Assembly (NCBI GenBank): GCA_903865745.1
Contig: CAIPKV010000060.1
Span: 1 to 64,000 of the forward strand
DNA: 64,000 nt
Source of the DNA: an uncultured Verrucomicrobia subdivision 3 bacterium
Lineage (GTDB): Bacteria > Verrucomicrobiota > Verrucomicrobiia > Limisphaerales > UBA11358
Direction: 5' to 3'
Below, one piece after another: positions 10,301 through 18,958 of the stretch (positions are counted from its first letter, which is position 1; the number at the start of each line of letters is the position of its first letter). Under the pieces are notes generated by a model. That model was given only the letters and a program-made list of their open reading frames with translations. It searched no databases and was not told the DNA's origin. The position numbers and the translations under genes were made by a program.

Positions 10301-10783
10301 GAGTGCGAACTGGAGGATTTTTGAGAAAGTTACTTTAGGCACACCCAGTTTGTCGTCCGGGATGGGTAATCCGCCTTCCGCTATGTGGAAAATACCCGCC
10401 GTAGTGCGCCGGTCGCTCTTAGGATTATGTAAAACCCCTTGCTTGACGCGATAGGAGTTAATGATGTCCGAAGAAAAATCCTCGCGGTCCACTGGCAGCG
10501 ACAGCACGCGGGCAAGGCCGGCGCGGTCAAGCGTGAAGGTGCGTGCGGGCAGCTTCGGCACCGGTATGTCTTGCAAATAGTCGTATAGAAAAGTCTGGAT
10601 GCGTTGGTCTACTGGGCAGAGATGCTGGCCGAGCAGCCGGTCTTTTTCACGTGACTGCGCGGCCATGGCAGTGGCGATTTCGACAAACTCGCGGTCACCG
10701 GCCAGTGGCACCGGCGAGCAGCCGATAAGAGCAAGCTTCACGTTAATATGCGCAATGAGATGTGCGGGTAACTGGTTGTTCAT
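7364..10783 (-). CDS. Very large protein of unknown function (1139 residues)
   Basis: A single uninterrupted frame with an ATG start and normal-looking amino acid composition. It has no signal peptide, no transmembrane segment and no domain I recognise. Notable stretches are GHTGCIILAPHLTKITKK, MCWKKEDELYNGGNAFK and ADNYFGYCKKEVKTQLSYAAN in the first third, CTVSGGGKSEISKPI near the middle (phosphate-loop-like but lacking the leading glycine), and HHAYITAAGYVGPNLRVDHD in the last third. It appears to be a soluble cytoplasmic multidomain enzyme. It is transcribed divergently from the hybrid kinase gene (116 bp between). I believe similar long hypothetical proteins occur in Planctomycetes and Verrucomicrobia, but I cannot name a function. 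Confidence 0.75.
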   Translation of the reverse strand: MNNQLPAHLIAHINVKLALIGCSPVPLAGDREFVEIATAMAAQSREKDRLLGQHLCPVDQRIQTFLYDYLQDIPVPKLPARTFTLDRAGLARVLSLPVDREDFSSDIINSYRVKQGVLHNPKSDRRTTAGIFHIAEGGLPIPDDKLGVPKVTFSKILQFALTPPKELLMLPFTATQPAPAECFVSLLIRPLVCPEVPGFTPEKRMEVRFFVPGNLVSNLDFVETIFENGGDPLLPENDAALDSEHWTGHTGCIILAPHLTKITKKSAGLPPFDQATERQRRDGMCWKKEDELYNGGNAFKLTARDETGVIVTIIADNYFGYCKKEVKTQLSYAANLFGLTEEEHAGGALVFASYDLGEEFNGDVVSRRLPHSFVEMTAMFGSIMDVKPEGYAVDKKFPEIIYVPASARFDLHTQKISWTNPNSGEQSIRLSPEKTYVRPSGYKIRMEKPPGHGRQWRLVGTVAEGTFCHKPCTVSGGGKSEISKPITDAILTGAVFVSDLKNDFDRVAELIDHDYSGRFADITRADKRTVLDANRSLGSVIKLLTPDEHDYTPAYNAWLVSLPQHVKELVFVVKRYYKPEWGADWREHFSVDIINGTPGNELKCDGRKLVTTYLRVGFDADGAWRTFGLRKDFYPAVKVQMEDDITASTVVPAGELENLPEGTDNNVSIKFAQNCEQRLFQRPDDAIHRGYDKQAELDFVQPDNFFSNYEPLTPTKAREIVRDALGFNQFTEPMQKFIRDVAETGAPDYFVCTANPRLVDGKPTKNPRYLQKRPDLVRASETYLAEISARLRRRVSPGKPLYTPVTAVLPGRRNNPPENGVRPLACYNPIHFMELPELFMEVICSMTGKSPSTTGAGSEGALTKGPFNALPPIIDLNNALVSFILCDHHAYITAAGYVGPNLRVDHDVSLIVPEVWCRLSDEERNPQFLISNRFLEKCADFEYGGKKILASRLGWRINARFVHNFFGRVFNHPHAVFTESMLKPELQDKDIFADGIDNIIATQKRVAKMYFDDGSIAQASPPLNALLHIMLYDEWEGKGLEHPDVRKLFTRESLMTSAWYAARLLAKQKVDRALWKRHVECLNQFLRRPNYTDVSEKLQIAARLTAARKTLEAVESKDYLKKLVGTLGSEPIENYIVSI

Positions 10784-10899
10784 GGTAATTTTCGATCCTG
10801 TGATCGTATCCTTGGCTGTTTACAATGCCCGTTTTTTTACTGCTAGCAAAACATTTTTTGCGCAGCGAAGCTATAACGCTACTATATGGTTTTGACTAA

Positions 10900-13800
10900 A
10901 TGACCACAATGCCTGGGACAGTTAGCTCTAGGCGCGGCGGGGAAAATCTGCTAAAAAAATTGTGTGTGAGATCCAAGCAAAATCCCGTCATACCTACGCT
11001 ACCGCGCCTGCTGTCGCTGTTGGCGCTGTTTCCACTGGGCGGGCTGTTGCTCAAGAAAACTTCCCTGACCTATGAACATGCCAATTTGTTCTGGCCACCG
11101 GCTGGCATAGCGCTGGCGGCGTTACTGCTACTCGGATACCGCTTCTGGCTCGGAATTGCTTTAGGTTTTGTCCTATTTGGGCTGGCCGGCGGCATTCCGT
11201 TTGGGTGGTTTCTTTTGGCCACGGCGGTCGGCGGTACACTGGCTGCGACATTTGGCGCGTTTGTGTTGCGGCAGCTATTTCAATTTGAAGATTCGCAGGA
11301 GCGGCTGCGCGACGTGACGGCGTATTTGCTCGTGGCGGGCGTCTTAGTCGCCACCCTTAATGCCGTATCCGATGCCGTTGGTCTAGCATGGATGAATAAG
11401 TTTTCATGGGCGTCATGGTTAACGAATGTATTGGACTGGTGGGTGCCGAACTTGCTGGCGGTGTTGGTGATTACGCCAGTTATTACGTTCTGGACGGTGC
11501 CGTCGTTGTGGCGTTGGAATTTCCGGCTGGCGCTGGAGGCGGCGGTCTGCGCGGTTGGATTGGCTGTCTGCGCGCTGGTATCTTTTTCGGCTTGGTATGT
11601 CTATGGTCTTCACAATTTCCTGCTGGCCTACCTGCCAATACCATTCCTATTGTGGGGAGCGTTCCGGTTCGGTCCACGCGGAGCCTCTGCGGGGACATTG
11701 ATTGTGGCGGTCATGACCTTTTATTTCTTGCTACAAGGGCATGGACTAGCCGATGACAACCCGGCAATGCTTCAATTAGTAGGCATCTACCCCAGCTTTA
11801 TCGCGGCGGCTAACTTACTGCTCGGTGCGTTAGCAACGGAACGACGACGCGCGGAAATCACTCTGGTTGAAAATGAAAAACGGTTACGCACCCTGCTGGC
11901 CGAACAATCGGACATGATTTGCCGGTTTTTGCCGGATGGTCAAATTACCTTTGTGAACCCGGCTTTCTGCGAATTTTACGGCCAGGCAGAAACCCAGCTC
12001 CTCGGTGCGGATTTTTTTCAAAAGTTTCCGGCCGGCGAAGCAGCGACATTACGAGAAAAGCTGGCTTCGCTGACGGAGGAAAATCCGGTCTGGACGTTTG
12101 ACCGCCGTGCTGTGGCTGGCGATGACCATGTGGAATGGCAGCAATGTGACTTACGCCGGTTCGCCCGTGACGGCGAAAACAGTTTTGAATATCAGGCCGT
12201 CATCCAGAATGTCACACCGCGCAAGCAGGCGGAATTGGCGTTGCAAGAGGCCAAGTTCACATTGGAAAAAATGAACCTTCAACTCCGGCTGGCCGCCGAG
12301 GCGGCCAATGCGGCTGCCGAACAGGCGAACCGTGCCAACACTGCCAAGGGCGAATTCCTCGCGAATATGAGTCACGAGATTCGTACGCCGCTGAGCGGCA
12401 TCCTCGGCATGGTTGAGTTGCTTTCTCAGTCGCGCCTCGATTCGCGCCAGAAGGAGTTCGCAGTCGCTGCCGCTGAGAGTGCCAACGCCTTGCTGCACGT
12501 CATCAACGACGTCCTCGACTTCTCCAAGATCGAAGCGGGTAAGATGTCCATGGCGCAGGAAAACTTTTCGCTGCGCGACATTGTGGATGGCGTACTCGAA
12601 AATGCCGCCACCCGCGAGCCGGGCAAAAACATCCATCTCGCCGCCATCATCCGGCGCGACGTACCGCACTTGCTGGTAGGCGATCCTGGTCGGCTTCGGC
12701 AGGTGCTCCTTAACCTCGTTGGCAACGGCATTAAATTCACCGAATCGGGCGAAGTCATCGTTCGCGTTCATCCGCAGTCCCATGCGCACGGTCGCATCAA
12801 GCTGCGGTTTGAAGTCGCCGACACCGGCCTCGGCCTCACGCCGGAGCAAATCTCAAAACTCTTCCGGCCGTTTGTTCAAGCCGACACGTCGTCGTCGCGC
12901 AAGTTCGGCGGCACCGGCCTCGGCCTCGCCATCTCGCGGAAAATCACCGAGCTGATGGGCGGCCGCATCGGCGTCCAAAGCGCTCCCGGCAAGGGCTCGA
13001 CCTTCTGGTTCGAACTGCCTTTCCCCGTGCCGCCGCAGCCGGCCATTGAGCGCAGTTTTCCCGGCCTCGTCTTTGCGCAGGTGCTCATTGCTGCACCCAA
13101 CGCCAGCCTCCGCGAATCGCTCGCCGAACGTCTGCGCGGCTGGGGCGTGGACTGTCGCGAATTCGGGTCCGCAACGGAACTGGTGCGCCATATCAACCAC
13201 GAACTGGGTGCAACCATTTTGCCGGTTGTGCTGTGCGACGATGAGATGCTCGCGCTCGGCGGCGAGCCATTGCGCCAACTGCTGACGTCCGATCAGGGCA
13301 ATATCCAATGCATTTTACTCGCGGGTCCCACGGCGATGCTTAGCGACGAACAGAAAGAATTTGCCCCGTTCGCGAGCGTCCTCCTGAAGCCGGTTCGCGA
13401 ACAACCGCTCTTCGACGCGCTCGTCAATATCGTTGCCGGCAAAAAACCGGAATCCCTGCGCCCCGTCCATCTGCCCGGCGACACCGAAATCATCCGGCGC
13501 GAAGCTGCCGCCAAGACCACGCCCATTTCCAAGCTACGCATTCTGGCCGCCGAGGATCATCCCTTCAACCGCAAGCTCTGGCAGCTCATGCTCGACGGCT
13601 TTGGTGCGCACGCCGATTGGGCTGAGAATGGCCGCGAGGCGGTGGAAAAGTTTTCTGCTGGGCAGTACGACGCCATTCTCATGGATTGCAATATGCCCGA
13701 GCTTGACGGCCACGAGGCCACTGCTGCCATCCGCCATATTGAAGTTGAAAAAAATCTGACACCGCGCGTTCGCATCATCGCCATCACCGCCAACGCCCTC

Positions 13801-14277
13801 GCCGGGGAACGCGAGCGCTGCCTGGCCGCCGGCATGGACGACTACTTGCCTAAGCCATTCACCACCCAGCAGCTTTATCAGTCGCTGCTCGCCGCCGCAC
13901 CGCTGCCGGCTGACAACAAAAGTTTTTTTGATACCGCCCCGTTGGAGTTACTTAGCAGCGAACAAGGCCGCGCCTCGGTGGTCGATATGGCCGGCGATTT
14001 TTTGAATGAATTGCCGGACCGGCTCACCGAAATCCACCGGCTTCACGAGGCTGGTCAATGGTCCGACCTCAAGCGCGCCGCGCACTCGCTGAAAGGATTG
14101 TTTGCCATCTACGGCTTTCGCCCGCTATCGGAAAAGCTGCTGGCCGTCGAAGAAGCCGCTGGTCTGGCGGAAGCGCCCCGGGTGATTGCGGCGTTGGCTG
14201 GCCTCGACCTCGAGGCCGGTAGAGCCGTGACCCAATTGCGCGATTGGTGCCAAAAACAATCGCTTGGCACCACCTGA
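10900..14277 (+). CDS. Hybrid sensor histidine kinase/response regulator (MASE1-PAS-HisKA-HATPase-pseudoREC-REC-Hpt)
   Basis: Phosphorelay sensor at the inner membrane. About eight hydrophobic helices at residues 35-310 carry the MASE1-like sequence HANLFWPPAGIALAALL. A PAS domain (about 330-445, ICRFLPDGQITFVNPAF) and a coiled linker follow. The HisKA box NMSHEIRTPLSG has its phospho-acceptor His near 492. The ATPase boxes are LLNLVGNGIKF, DTGLGL and GTGLGLAI. A first receiver-like domain (about 720-835) lacks the acidic pair and looks inactive. The second receiver (about 878-995) keeps EDH, LMDCNMPELDG and the lysine in LPKPF. A C-terminal Hpt domain has AHSLKG near 1060. The input signal is unknown. 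Confidence 0.92.
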   Translation: MTTMPGTVSSRRGGENLLKKLCVRSKQNPVIPTLPRLLSLLALFPLGGLLLKKTSLTYEHANLFWPPAGIALAALLLLGYRFWLGIALGFVLFGLAGGIPFGWFLLATAVGGTLAATFGAFVLRQLFQFEDSQERLRDVTAYLLVAGVLVATLNAVSDAVGLAWMNKFSWASWLTNVLDWWVPNLLAVLVITPVITFWTVPSLWRWNFRLALEAAVCAVGLAVCALVSFSAWYVYGLHNFLLAYLPIPFLLWGAFRFGPRGASAGTLIVAVMTFYFLLQGHGLADDNPAMLQLVGIYPSFIAAANLLLGALATERRRAEITLVENEKRLRTLLAEQSDMICRFLPDGQITFVNPAFCEFYGQAETQLLGADFFQKFPAGEAATLREKLASLTEENPVWTFDRRAVAGDDHVEWQQCDLRRFARDGENSFEYQAVIQNVTPRKQAELALQEAKFTLEKMNLQLRLAAEAANAAAEQANRANTAKGEFLANMSHEIRTPLSGILGMVELLSQSRLDSRQKEFAVAAAESANALLHVINDVLDFSKIEAGKMSMAQENFSLRDIVDGVLENAATREPGKNIHLAAIIRRDVPHLLVGDPGRLRQVLLNLVGNGIKFTESGEVIVRVHPQSHAHGRIKLRFEVADTGLGLTPEQISKLFRPFVQADTSSSRKFGGTGLGLAISRKITELMGGRIGVQSAPGKGSTFWFELPFPVPPQPAIERSFPGLVFAQVLIAAPNASLRESLAERLRGWGVDCREFGSATELVRHINHELGATILPVVLCDDEMLALGGEPLRQLLTSDQGNIQCILLAGPTAMLSDEQKEFAPFASVLLKPVREQPLFDALVNIVAGKKPESLRPVHLPGDTEIIRREAAAKTTPISKLRILAAEDHPFNRKLWQLMLDGFGAHADWAENGREAVEKFSAGQYDAILMDCNMPELDGHEATAAIRHIEVEKNLTPRVRIIAITANALAGERERCLAAGMDDYLPKPFTTQQLYQSLLAAAPLPADNKSFFDTAPLELLSSEQGRASVVDMAGDFLNELPDRLTEIHRLHEAGQWSDLKRAAHSLKGLFAIYGFRPLSEKLLAVEEAAGLAEAPRVIAALAGLDLEAGRAVTQLRDWCQKQSLGTT

Positions 14278-14322
14278 ACCTCACCGGACTTTTCGTCCCC
14301 CTCGGTTGAACGGGAAGCGTCA

Positions 14323-14554
14323 CTTTTCCAGCCGGAACCGCCTTGCTTCCGATTGGAATGGTCATGCTTCCGACAGGAATTGTGACGCTTCCGGTCGGAA
14401 TCATCACCATTCCTGTTGGAATAGCCTCCCTTCCGACCGGAATTGCCATGATTCCGACTGGAATTGCCTCCATTCCGGTCGGAATGGCCTCGCTTCCACC
14501 CGGAAACATGACAATTCCCGCTGGAATGATCACCGTTCCAGCGGGAATAAGTCC
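14323..14554. repeat. 21-bp tandem array 1 (TTCCG-n-CGGAA palindrome, about 11 units)
   Basis: Ten exactly 21-bp units run from 14345 to 14554 (for example cattccggtcggaatggcct, gattccgactggaattgcct), with one 22-bp unit before them. Each unit carries an imperfect palindrome TTCCGnyyGGAA followed by a variable 7-9 base tail. Because 21 is divisible by three, both strands read as heptapeptide repeats (LPTGIVT-like on plus, IPVGSMT-like on minus). These spurious-looking frames explain the ORF-track entries here. The array lies between the convergent ends of the hybrid kinase gene and hypB. Confidence 0.9.
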
Positions 14555-14683
14555 TAATCTTCTTAAATCCAGCGACTTGCTATTTTGCTGTCATTTCCGC
14601 TGCCGTGACCGACGGGGTAGGTGTGGGTGGATTATCTATTGGCCGTAGTCGTTGGCAACGACGATGTGAAAACCTAACTAAAT

Positions 14684-15583
14684 TCAGCCGCGCGACTTCG
14701 CCGCACCGGCTTTGAGCGCCACCAAATAATCGCACCACACCGCCACGCCATCGCCGCTGCGTGCGGAGAGTTCAAAAATCTTCGCCCGCGGGCTGGCCTG
14801 CCGGATATTTTTCAAAGCCAGTTCCCGATCAAAACCCGCTGCCGCTGCCATATCAGTTTTCGTCACGACGACGACATCGGCAGAATGGAACATCGGTGGA
14901 TATTTAAGCGGTTTGTCTTCGCCTTCCGTCACGGAATGCACGACCACGCGAACGGCTTCGCCCAAATCAAACGCGGCGGGGCAGACGAGGTTGCCGACAT
15001 TCTCGATAATGAGCAAATCAAGTGCGCGCAAGTCCAGTTGCCGCATCGCTTCGGCCACCATCCCGGCCTCCAGATGGCAGAGCGTGCCGGTGGCGATTTG
15101 CACCACGGGCGCGCCGGTGGTGCGAAGCCGCGCGGCATCGTTATCCGTCGCCAAGTCGCCGACAATCACCCCGGCGCGTAAACGGCCTTTTAATTCGTTG
15201 AGCGTTTTCGTCAGCAACGCCGTTTTGCCTGCGCCCGGCGAGGAAACCATATTCAGCACGAGCAAATTCAACGCCTTGAAGACGCCGCGATTTTGTTCCC
15301 CCGCGCGGTCATTGGCGTTCAGGATGCCGGTGTTCAGATTCAAAATCTGATGGGGATGCGCGTGGCTGTGGCCGTGGTCGTGGTCGTGATGATGATGCTC
15401 GTGACCATGTGAATGATCATGTGCGTGGTGGTCGTCACGGGTCGCGCCGGAGCGCAGCGTAGGCGGATGCGCATGCGTATGCACCGTGCCATCCGCGTGC
15501 GTGTGGCTATGCGTGTGGGGTTCAGTGGGCCGGCCATCAATCTGGTAGGGACCGGGTTTGGAGCAGCCGCATTCTTGGCACAT
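14684..15583 (-). CDS. hypB: Hydrogenase/urease nickel incorporation GTPase HypB
   Basis: Nickel-insertion GTPase of the SIMIBI class. It has the N-terminal metal site MCQECGCSKPG, then a strongly histidine-rich nickel-storage stretch (about 20-80, GHEHHHHDHDHGHSHAHPH). The G domain has the Walker A segment VSSPGAGKTALL at about 115, then GDLATDNDAARL, IENVGNLVCPAAFDLGE and VVTKTDM. Its length of 299 residues fits HypB with a His tail. It lies 21 bp downstream of hypA on the same strand. No hydrogenase or urease structural gene is in the window, so the target enzyme is not shown. Confidence 0.95.
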   Translation of the reverse strand: MCQECGCSKPGPYQIDGRPTEPHTHSHTHADGTVHTHAHPPTLRSGATRDDHHAHDHSHGHEHHHHDHDHGHSHAHPHQILNLNTGILNANDRAGEQNRGVFKALNLLVLNMVSSPGAGKTALLTKTLNELKGRLRAGVIVGDLATDNDAARLRTTGAPVVQIATGTLCHLEAGMVAEAMRQLDLRALDLLIIENVGNLVCPAAFDLGEAVRVVVHSVTEGEDKPLKYPPMFHSADVVVVTKTDMAAAAGFDRELALKNIRQASPRAKIFELSARSGDGVAVWCDYLVALKAGAAKSRG

Positions 15584-15604
15584 AAAATATAATTTGTGGT
15601 TGGT

Positions 15605-15946
15605 TCAGGAAATTTCCAGCGACGCCAGATCCATTTCCTGGCCGCGCCGCAGTTCGCCGCTCGACTGATGGCACCGCGGACATTCGTAATTAATCTCCGT
15701 CACGGCAAATTCCGCCGCACAGTTCGCGCACCAGCCGGCGGCGGGAACATTTTCAATTTCTAATTCGGCCGCCGCCGCGAGCGATTCTTTTTTCAAAGCG
15801 TCAAACGCGAAGCGCAATGCTTCCGGCACCACGCCGGAGAGCGCGCCGACGCGCAAGGTGAGCCGGTGAATCTGCGTCGCTCCCGCCGCGCGGGTTTTTT
15901 CGCCAGCGGTTTCGAGCGCAGCCTGCATGATACTAAATTCGTGCAT
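15605..15946 (-). CDS. hypA: Hydrogenase maturation nickel metallochaperone HypA
   Basis: Small nickel chaperone partner of HypB. The family begins with MHE(F/L), so the start is placed at the ATG giving MHEFSIMQAALETA. The listed ORF has 36 extra N-terminal codons with no family resemblance. His2 and Glu3 form the nickel site. The zinc site is two CxxC pairs, WCANCAAEF and YECPRCHQ. It is 113 residues long, normal for HypA, and is co-directional with hypB. Confidence 0.93.
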   Translation of the reverse strand: MHEFSIMQAALETAGEKTRAAGATQIHRLTLRVGALSGVVPEALRFAFDALKKESLAAAAELEIENVPAAGWCANCAAEFAVTEINYECPRCHQSSGELRRGQEMDLASLEIS

Positions 15947-16143
15947 GACATTGGCAAAAACGAGAATCCGTGTAATCATCATTGCGCTGGTCGGCCAAAA
16001 GTCAAGGAGCGCGCCCGGACGGAAAAATCTACCGCGCCGCCCCACCGCCGGCACAAAAGGATTGAAAACAAAGGCTGGAACTTGGTTTTATGGAAAAATC
16101 TGCGCTTGCTGCCGGCCAAGAAACGGTTAAATAAAGCAAAGAA

Positions 16144-18903
16144 ATGTGTGCTGCTCTCATCGCTGAAAAAGCCCGGCTCGCTGCGGACGGCGGCTTGAAA
16201 AATCTTTGGCGGGCGTGGGGCCCGTATCTTTCCGAGCGCCAGTGGGGCACGGTGCGCGAGGATTATTCGCCGGGCGGCACGGCGTGGGAATATTTTCCGC
16301 ATGATCACGCGCGCAGCCGCGCCTATCGCTGGGGCGAGGATGGCATTGCCGGTGTCAGCGACGGTTTACAGCTGCTCTGCCTCTCACTCGCGTTGTGGAA
16401 CGGTAGGGATTCCATTTTGAAGGAGCGTTTCTTCGGTCTTACCAACGAGCAGGGCAACCATGGTGAGGACGTTAAGGAAATTTATTATTATCTCGACGCG
16501 ACTCCGACGCATTCCTACCTGAAGCTGCTCTACAAGTATCCGCAGCGCGAATATCCCTACGCGCAACTCGTCGAGGAAAACGCGAAACGCAGCAAAGCGC
16601 AGACGGAATTTGAACTGCTCGACACGGGCATTTTTGACGACGACCGCTACTTTGACGTGTTTGTGGAATACGCCAAGGCCACGCCGGAGGACATCCTGAT
16701 GCGCGTGACCATCCACAATCGCGGGCCGGCGGCGGCGACCCTTCATGTGCTGCCGCATCTGTGGTTTCGCAACACCTGGTCGTGGGAAAAAGAACATTCG
16801 AAGCCCAAACTGCGCGCGGTGCGTGGCGGTTCGGCGGTGGTGGTGGAACACGAGGAACTAGGGACATTTGAGTTTTATCCTGGCGTGCTCGACGACGCGA
16901 ATACGTTGCCAGAACTTTTGTTTACGGAGAACGAGACGAACGCGCACCGGATTTTTGGCAACGAGGTGGCCCCCGGCTTTTTCAAGGATGCGTTCCACGA
17001 ATTTCTCATCGACGGAAAGCAGGACGCCGTGAATCCCAAGCGCACCGGCACCAAAATGTGTGCGCATTATGAGCTGGAAATTCCCCCTGGTGGTTCGCGC
17101 GAAATCCGTCTGCGCCTCGCGCGCAAGTCTGACGCAAAACCATTTGCGGATTTTGACGTTGTATTTGCCAAACGCATCGCTGAGGCCGATGAATTTTATG
17201 CTGACCTGCAGCACGGTTTGGCGGACGAAGATGTCCGCTCCATCCAACGGCAGGCACTCGCGGGCATGATTTGGTCAAAGCAGTTTTATCATTTCAACGT
17301 ACGGACTTGGTTGAACGGCGACCCGACTCAGCCCCTGCCGCCGCGTGAACGCAAACACGGCCGCAATTCTGAGTGGACGCATCTGAACAACGCCAACATC
17401 ATTTCCATGCCCGACAAATGGGAGTATCCGTGGTATGCCGCGTGGGATCTGGCGTTCCATTGCATCCCGCTCGCGCTGGTGGATGCAGAGTTTGCCAAGC
17501 AGCAGCTCGATTTGCTGACGCGCGAATGGTACATGCACCCGAATGGACAATTACCCGCCTACGAGTGGGCGTTCGGCGACGTGAACCCGCCCGTCCACGC
17601 CTGGGCGACGTGGCGCGTGTTCCAGATGGATCGCAAACATCGTCGCGAAAAAGACGAGCAGGACAAGGGTGACGTGGAATTTCTTGAACGTGTCTTCCAC
17701 AAATTACTTTTGAATTTTACTTGGTGGGTTAATCGCAAAGACGCTCAGGGCAGAAATATTTTTCAGGGTGGCTTTCTCGGTCTCGATAATATCGGCGTGT
17801 TCGATCGCAGCCAGCCGTTGCCCACCGGTGGCTTTATCAACCAGGCCGACGGTACGAGCTGGATGGCGATGTATTGTGTGAACCTGCTGCGCATTGCGCT
17901 CGAACTCGCGCAGCACAACAAGGTCTATGAGGATATCGCGACCAAGTTTTTCGAGCATTTTTTGAGCATCGCCGCGGCCATCAACGGCGTCAGCGACGGC
18001 CACGGTGCGCTGGCTGATGAAGGCCTCGCGCTCTGGGATGAGACGGATGAATTTTATTACGACGAACTCCGCCTGCCCGATGGCAAAAAGATTCCGCTAA
18101 AAGTTCGTTCGATGGTTGGGCTGGTGCCACTGTTCGCAGTCGAAACTTTGGAGCCGGAATTATTGAAGTGCCTGCCCAACTTCACCGCCCGACTGGAATG
18201 GTTTCTAGGCCACCGACCGGATCTTGCAAATTTGGTTTCGCGTTGGCAGAAGCATGGTGAAGGTGAACGCCATTTACTCTCGCTCTTGCGGGGGCATCGC
18301 ATGAAATGCCTGCTTCGGCGCACGCTCAACGCGTCGGAATTCTTGAGCGACTACGGGGTTCGTGCCCTTTCTAAAATCCACGAAGAGGATCCGTATCGAC
18401 TGGATTGCGGCGATAGTGTTCACGAGGTCCGCTACTGGCCGGGCGAATCTGAGGGCGGCCTGTTCGGCGGAAATTCCAACTGGCGTGGCCCGGTCTGGCT
18501 ACCGATGAATTTCCTGCTCATCGAGTCGCTCCAGAAATTCCACCACTACTACGGCGACGAATTTAAGATCGAGTGTCCCGCCGGGTCAGGCAATTTTCTG
18601 AACCTCAACGAGGTCGCGGACGAGTTGTCACGCCGACTGGTGAAACTATTTCAACCGGGCGCAGACGGCCAGCGACCTGTCTTGAAATATCATCCCAAGC
18701 TGGCGGTCGATCCGCATTTCCGGGATTACATCTTGTTCCACGAATATTTTCACGGTGATACCGGGCGCGGCATAGGTGCCGGACACCAAACCGGCTGGAC
18801 CGGCCTAGTTGCCAAACTCATCATGCCGCGAGCCAGTGTCCATCATCCCTCTCACACGGTCATTTTCAAGCGACGCGAAACTAAAACCAACGGCGATTGC
18901 TAG
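16144..18903 (+). CDS. GH63-like glucosidase (MGH1-type)
   Basis: Large cytoplasmic glycosidase of the (alpha/alpha)6 barrel type related to glycoside hydrolase family 63 mannosyl-oligosaccharide glucosidases. An N-terminal beta-sandwich region (about 1-330; WGPYLSERQWGTVREDYS, HDHARSRAYRWGEDGI) precedes the barrel. Barrel motifs include WEYPWYAAWDLAFHCIPLA (general-acid Asp), LPAYEWAFGDVNPPVHAWA, GLDNIGVFDRSQPLP, NWRGPVWLPMNFLLIESL and DTGRGIGAGHQTGWTGLVA. The length of 919 residues fits this bacterial group. It has no signal peptide. It may act on trehalose-like or glucosylglycerate-like substrates, but this cannot be read from sequence alone. Confidence 0.85.
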   Translation: MCAALIAEKARLAADGGLKNLWRAWGPYLSERQWGTVREDYSPGGTAWEYFPHDHARSRAYRWGEDGIAGVSDGLQLLCLSLALWNGRDSILKERFFGLTNEQGNHGEDVKEIYYYLDATPTHSYLKLLYKYPQREYPYAQLVEENAKRSKAQTEFELLDTGIFDDDRYFDVFVEYAKATPEDILMRVTIHNRGPAAATLHVLPHLWFRNTWSWEKEHSKPKLRAVRGGSAVVVEHEELGTFEFYPGVLDDANTLPELLFTENETNAHRIFGNEVAPGFFKDAFHEFLIDGKQDAVNPKRTGTKMCAHYELEIPPGGSREIRLRLARKSDAKPFADFDVVFAKRIAEADEFYADLQHGLADEDVRSIQRQALAGMIWSKQFYHFNVRTWLNGDPTQPLPPRERKHGRNSEWTHLNNANIISMPDKWEYPWYAAWDLAFHCIPLALVDAEFAKQQLDLLTREWYMHPNGQLPAYEWAFGDVNPPVHAWATWRVFQMDRKHRREKDEQDKGDVEFLERVFHKLLLNFTWWVNRKDAQGRNIFQGGFLGLDNIGVFDRSQPLPTGGFINQADGTSWMAMYCVNLLRIALELAQHNKVYEDIATKFFEHFLSIAAAINGVSDGHGALADEGLALWDETDEFYYDELRLPDGKKIPLKVRSMVGLVPLFAVETLEPELLKCLPNFTARLEWFLGHRPDLANLVSRWQKHGEGERHLLSLLRGHRMKCLLRRTLNASEFLSDYGVRALSKIHEEDPYRLDCGDSVHEVRYWPGESEGGLFGGNSNWRGPVWLPMNFLLIESLQKFHHYYGDEFKIECPAGSGNFLNLNEVADELSRRLVKLFQPGADGQRPVLKYHPKLAVDPHFRDYILFHEYFHGDTGRGIGAGHQTGWTGLVAKLIMPRASVHHPSHTVIFKRRETKTNGDC

Positions 18904-18958
18904 TAATTACCAGGCGAAGTAAATTGCGCTTTGACGTGCGTTAGCGCATAAGTCTCTA

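Noticed and set aside
12151-12849. Minus-strand ORFs of 100-230 aa within the kinase gene and other GC-rich genes
   Set aside because: Antisense shadows with no domain resemblance, lying inside well-supported coding sequence.
14323-14554. CRISPR array
   Set aside because: Units are contiguous 21-bp repeats without unique spacers of 30-40 bp, the units diverge from each other, and no cas gene is present.
14069-14648. ORFs encoding heptapeptide repeats across array 1 (both strands)
   Set aside because: They exist because a 21-bp unit without stops stays open; they overlap on both strands and run into the kinase gene, so they are not treated as genes.
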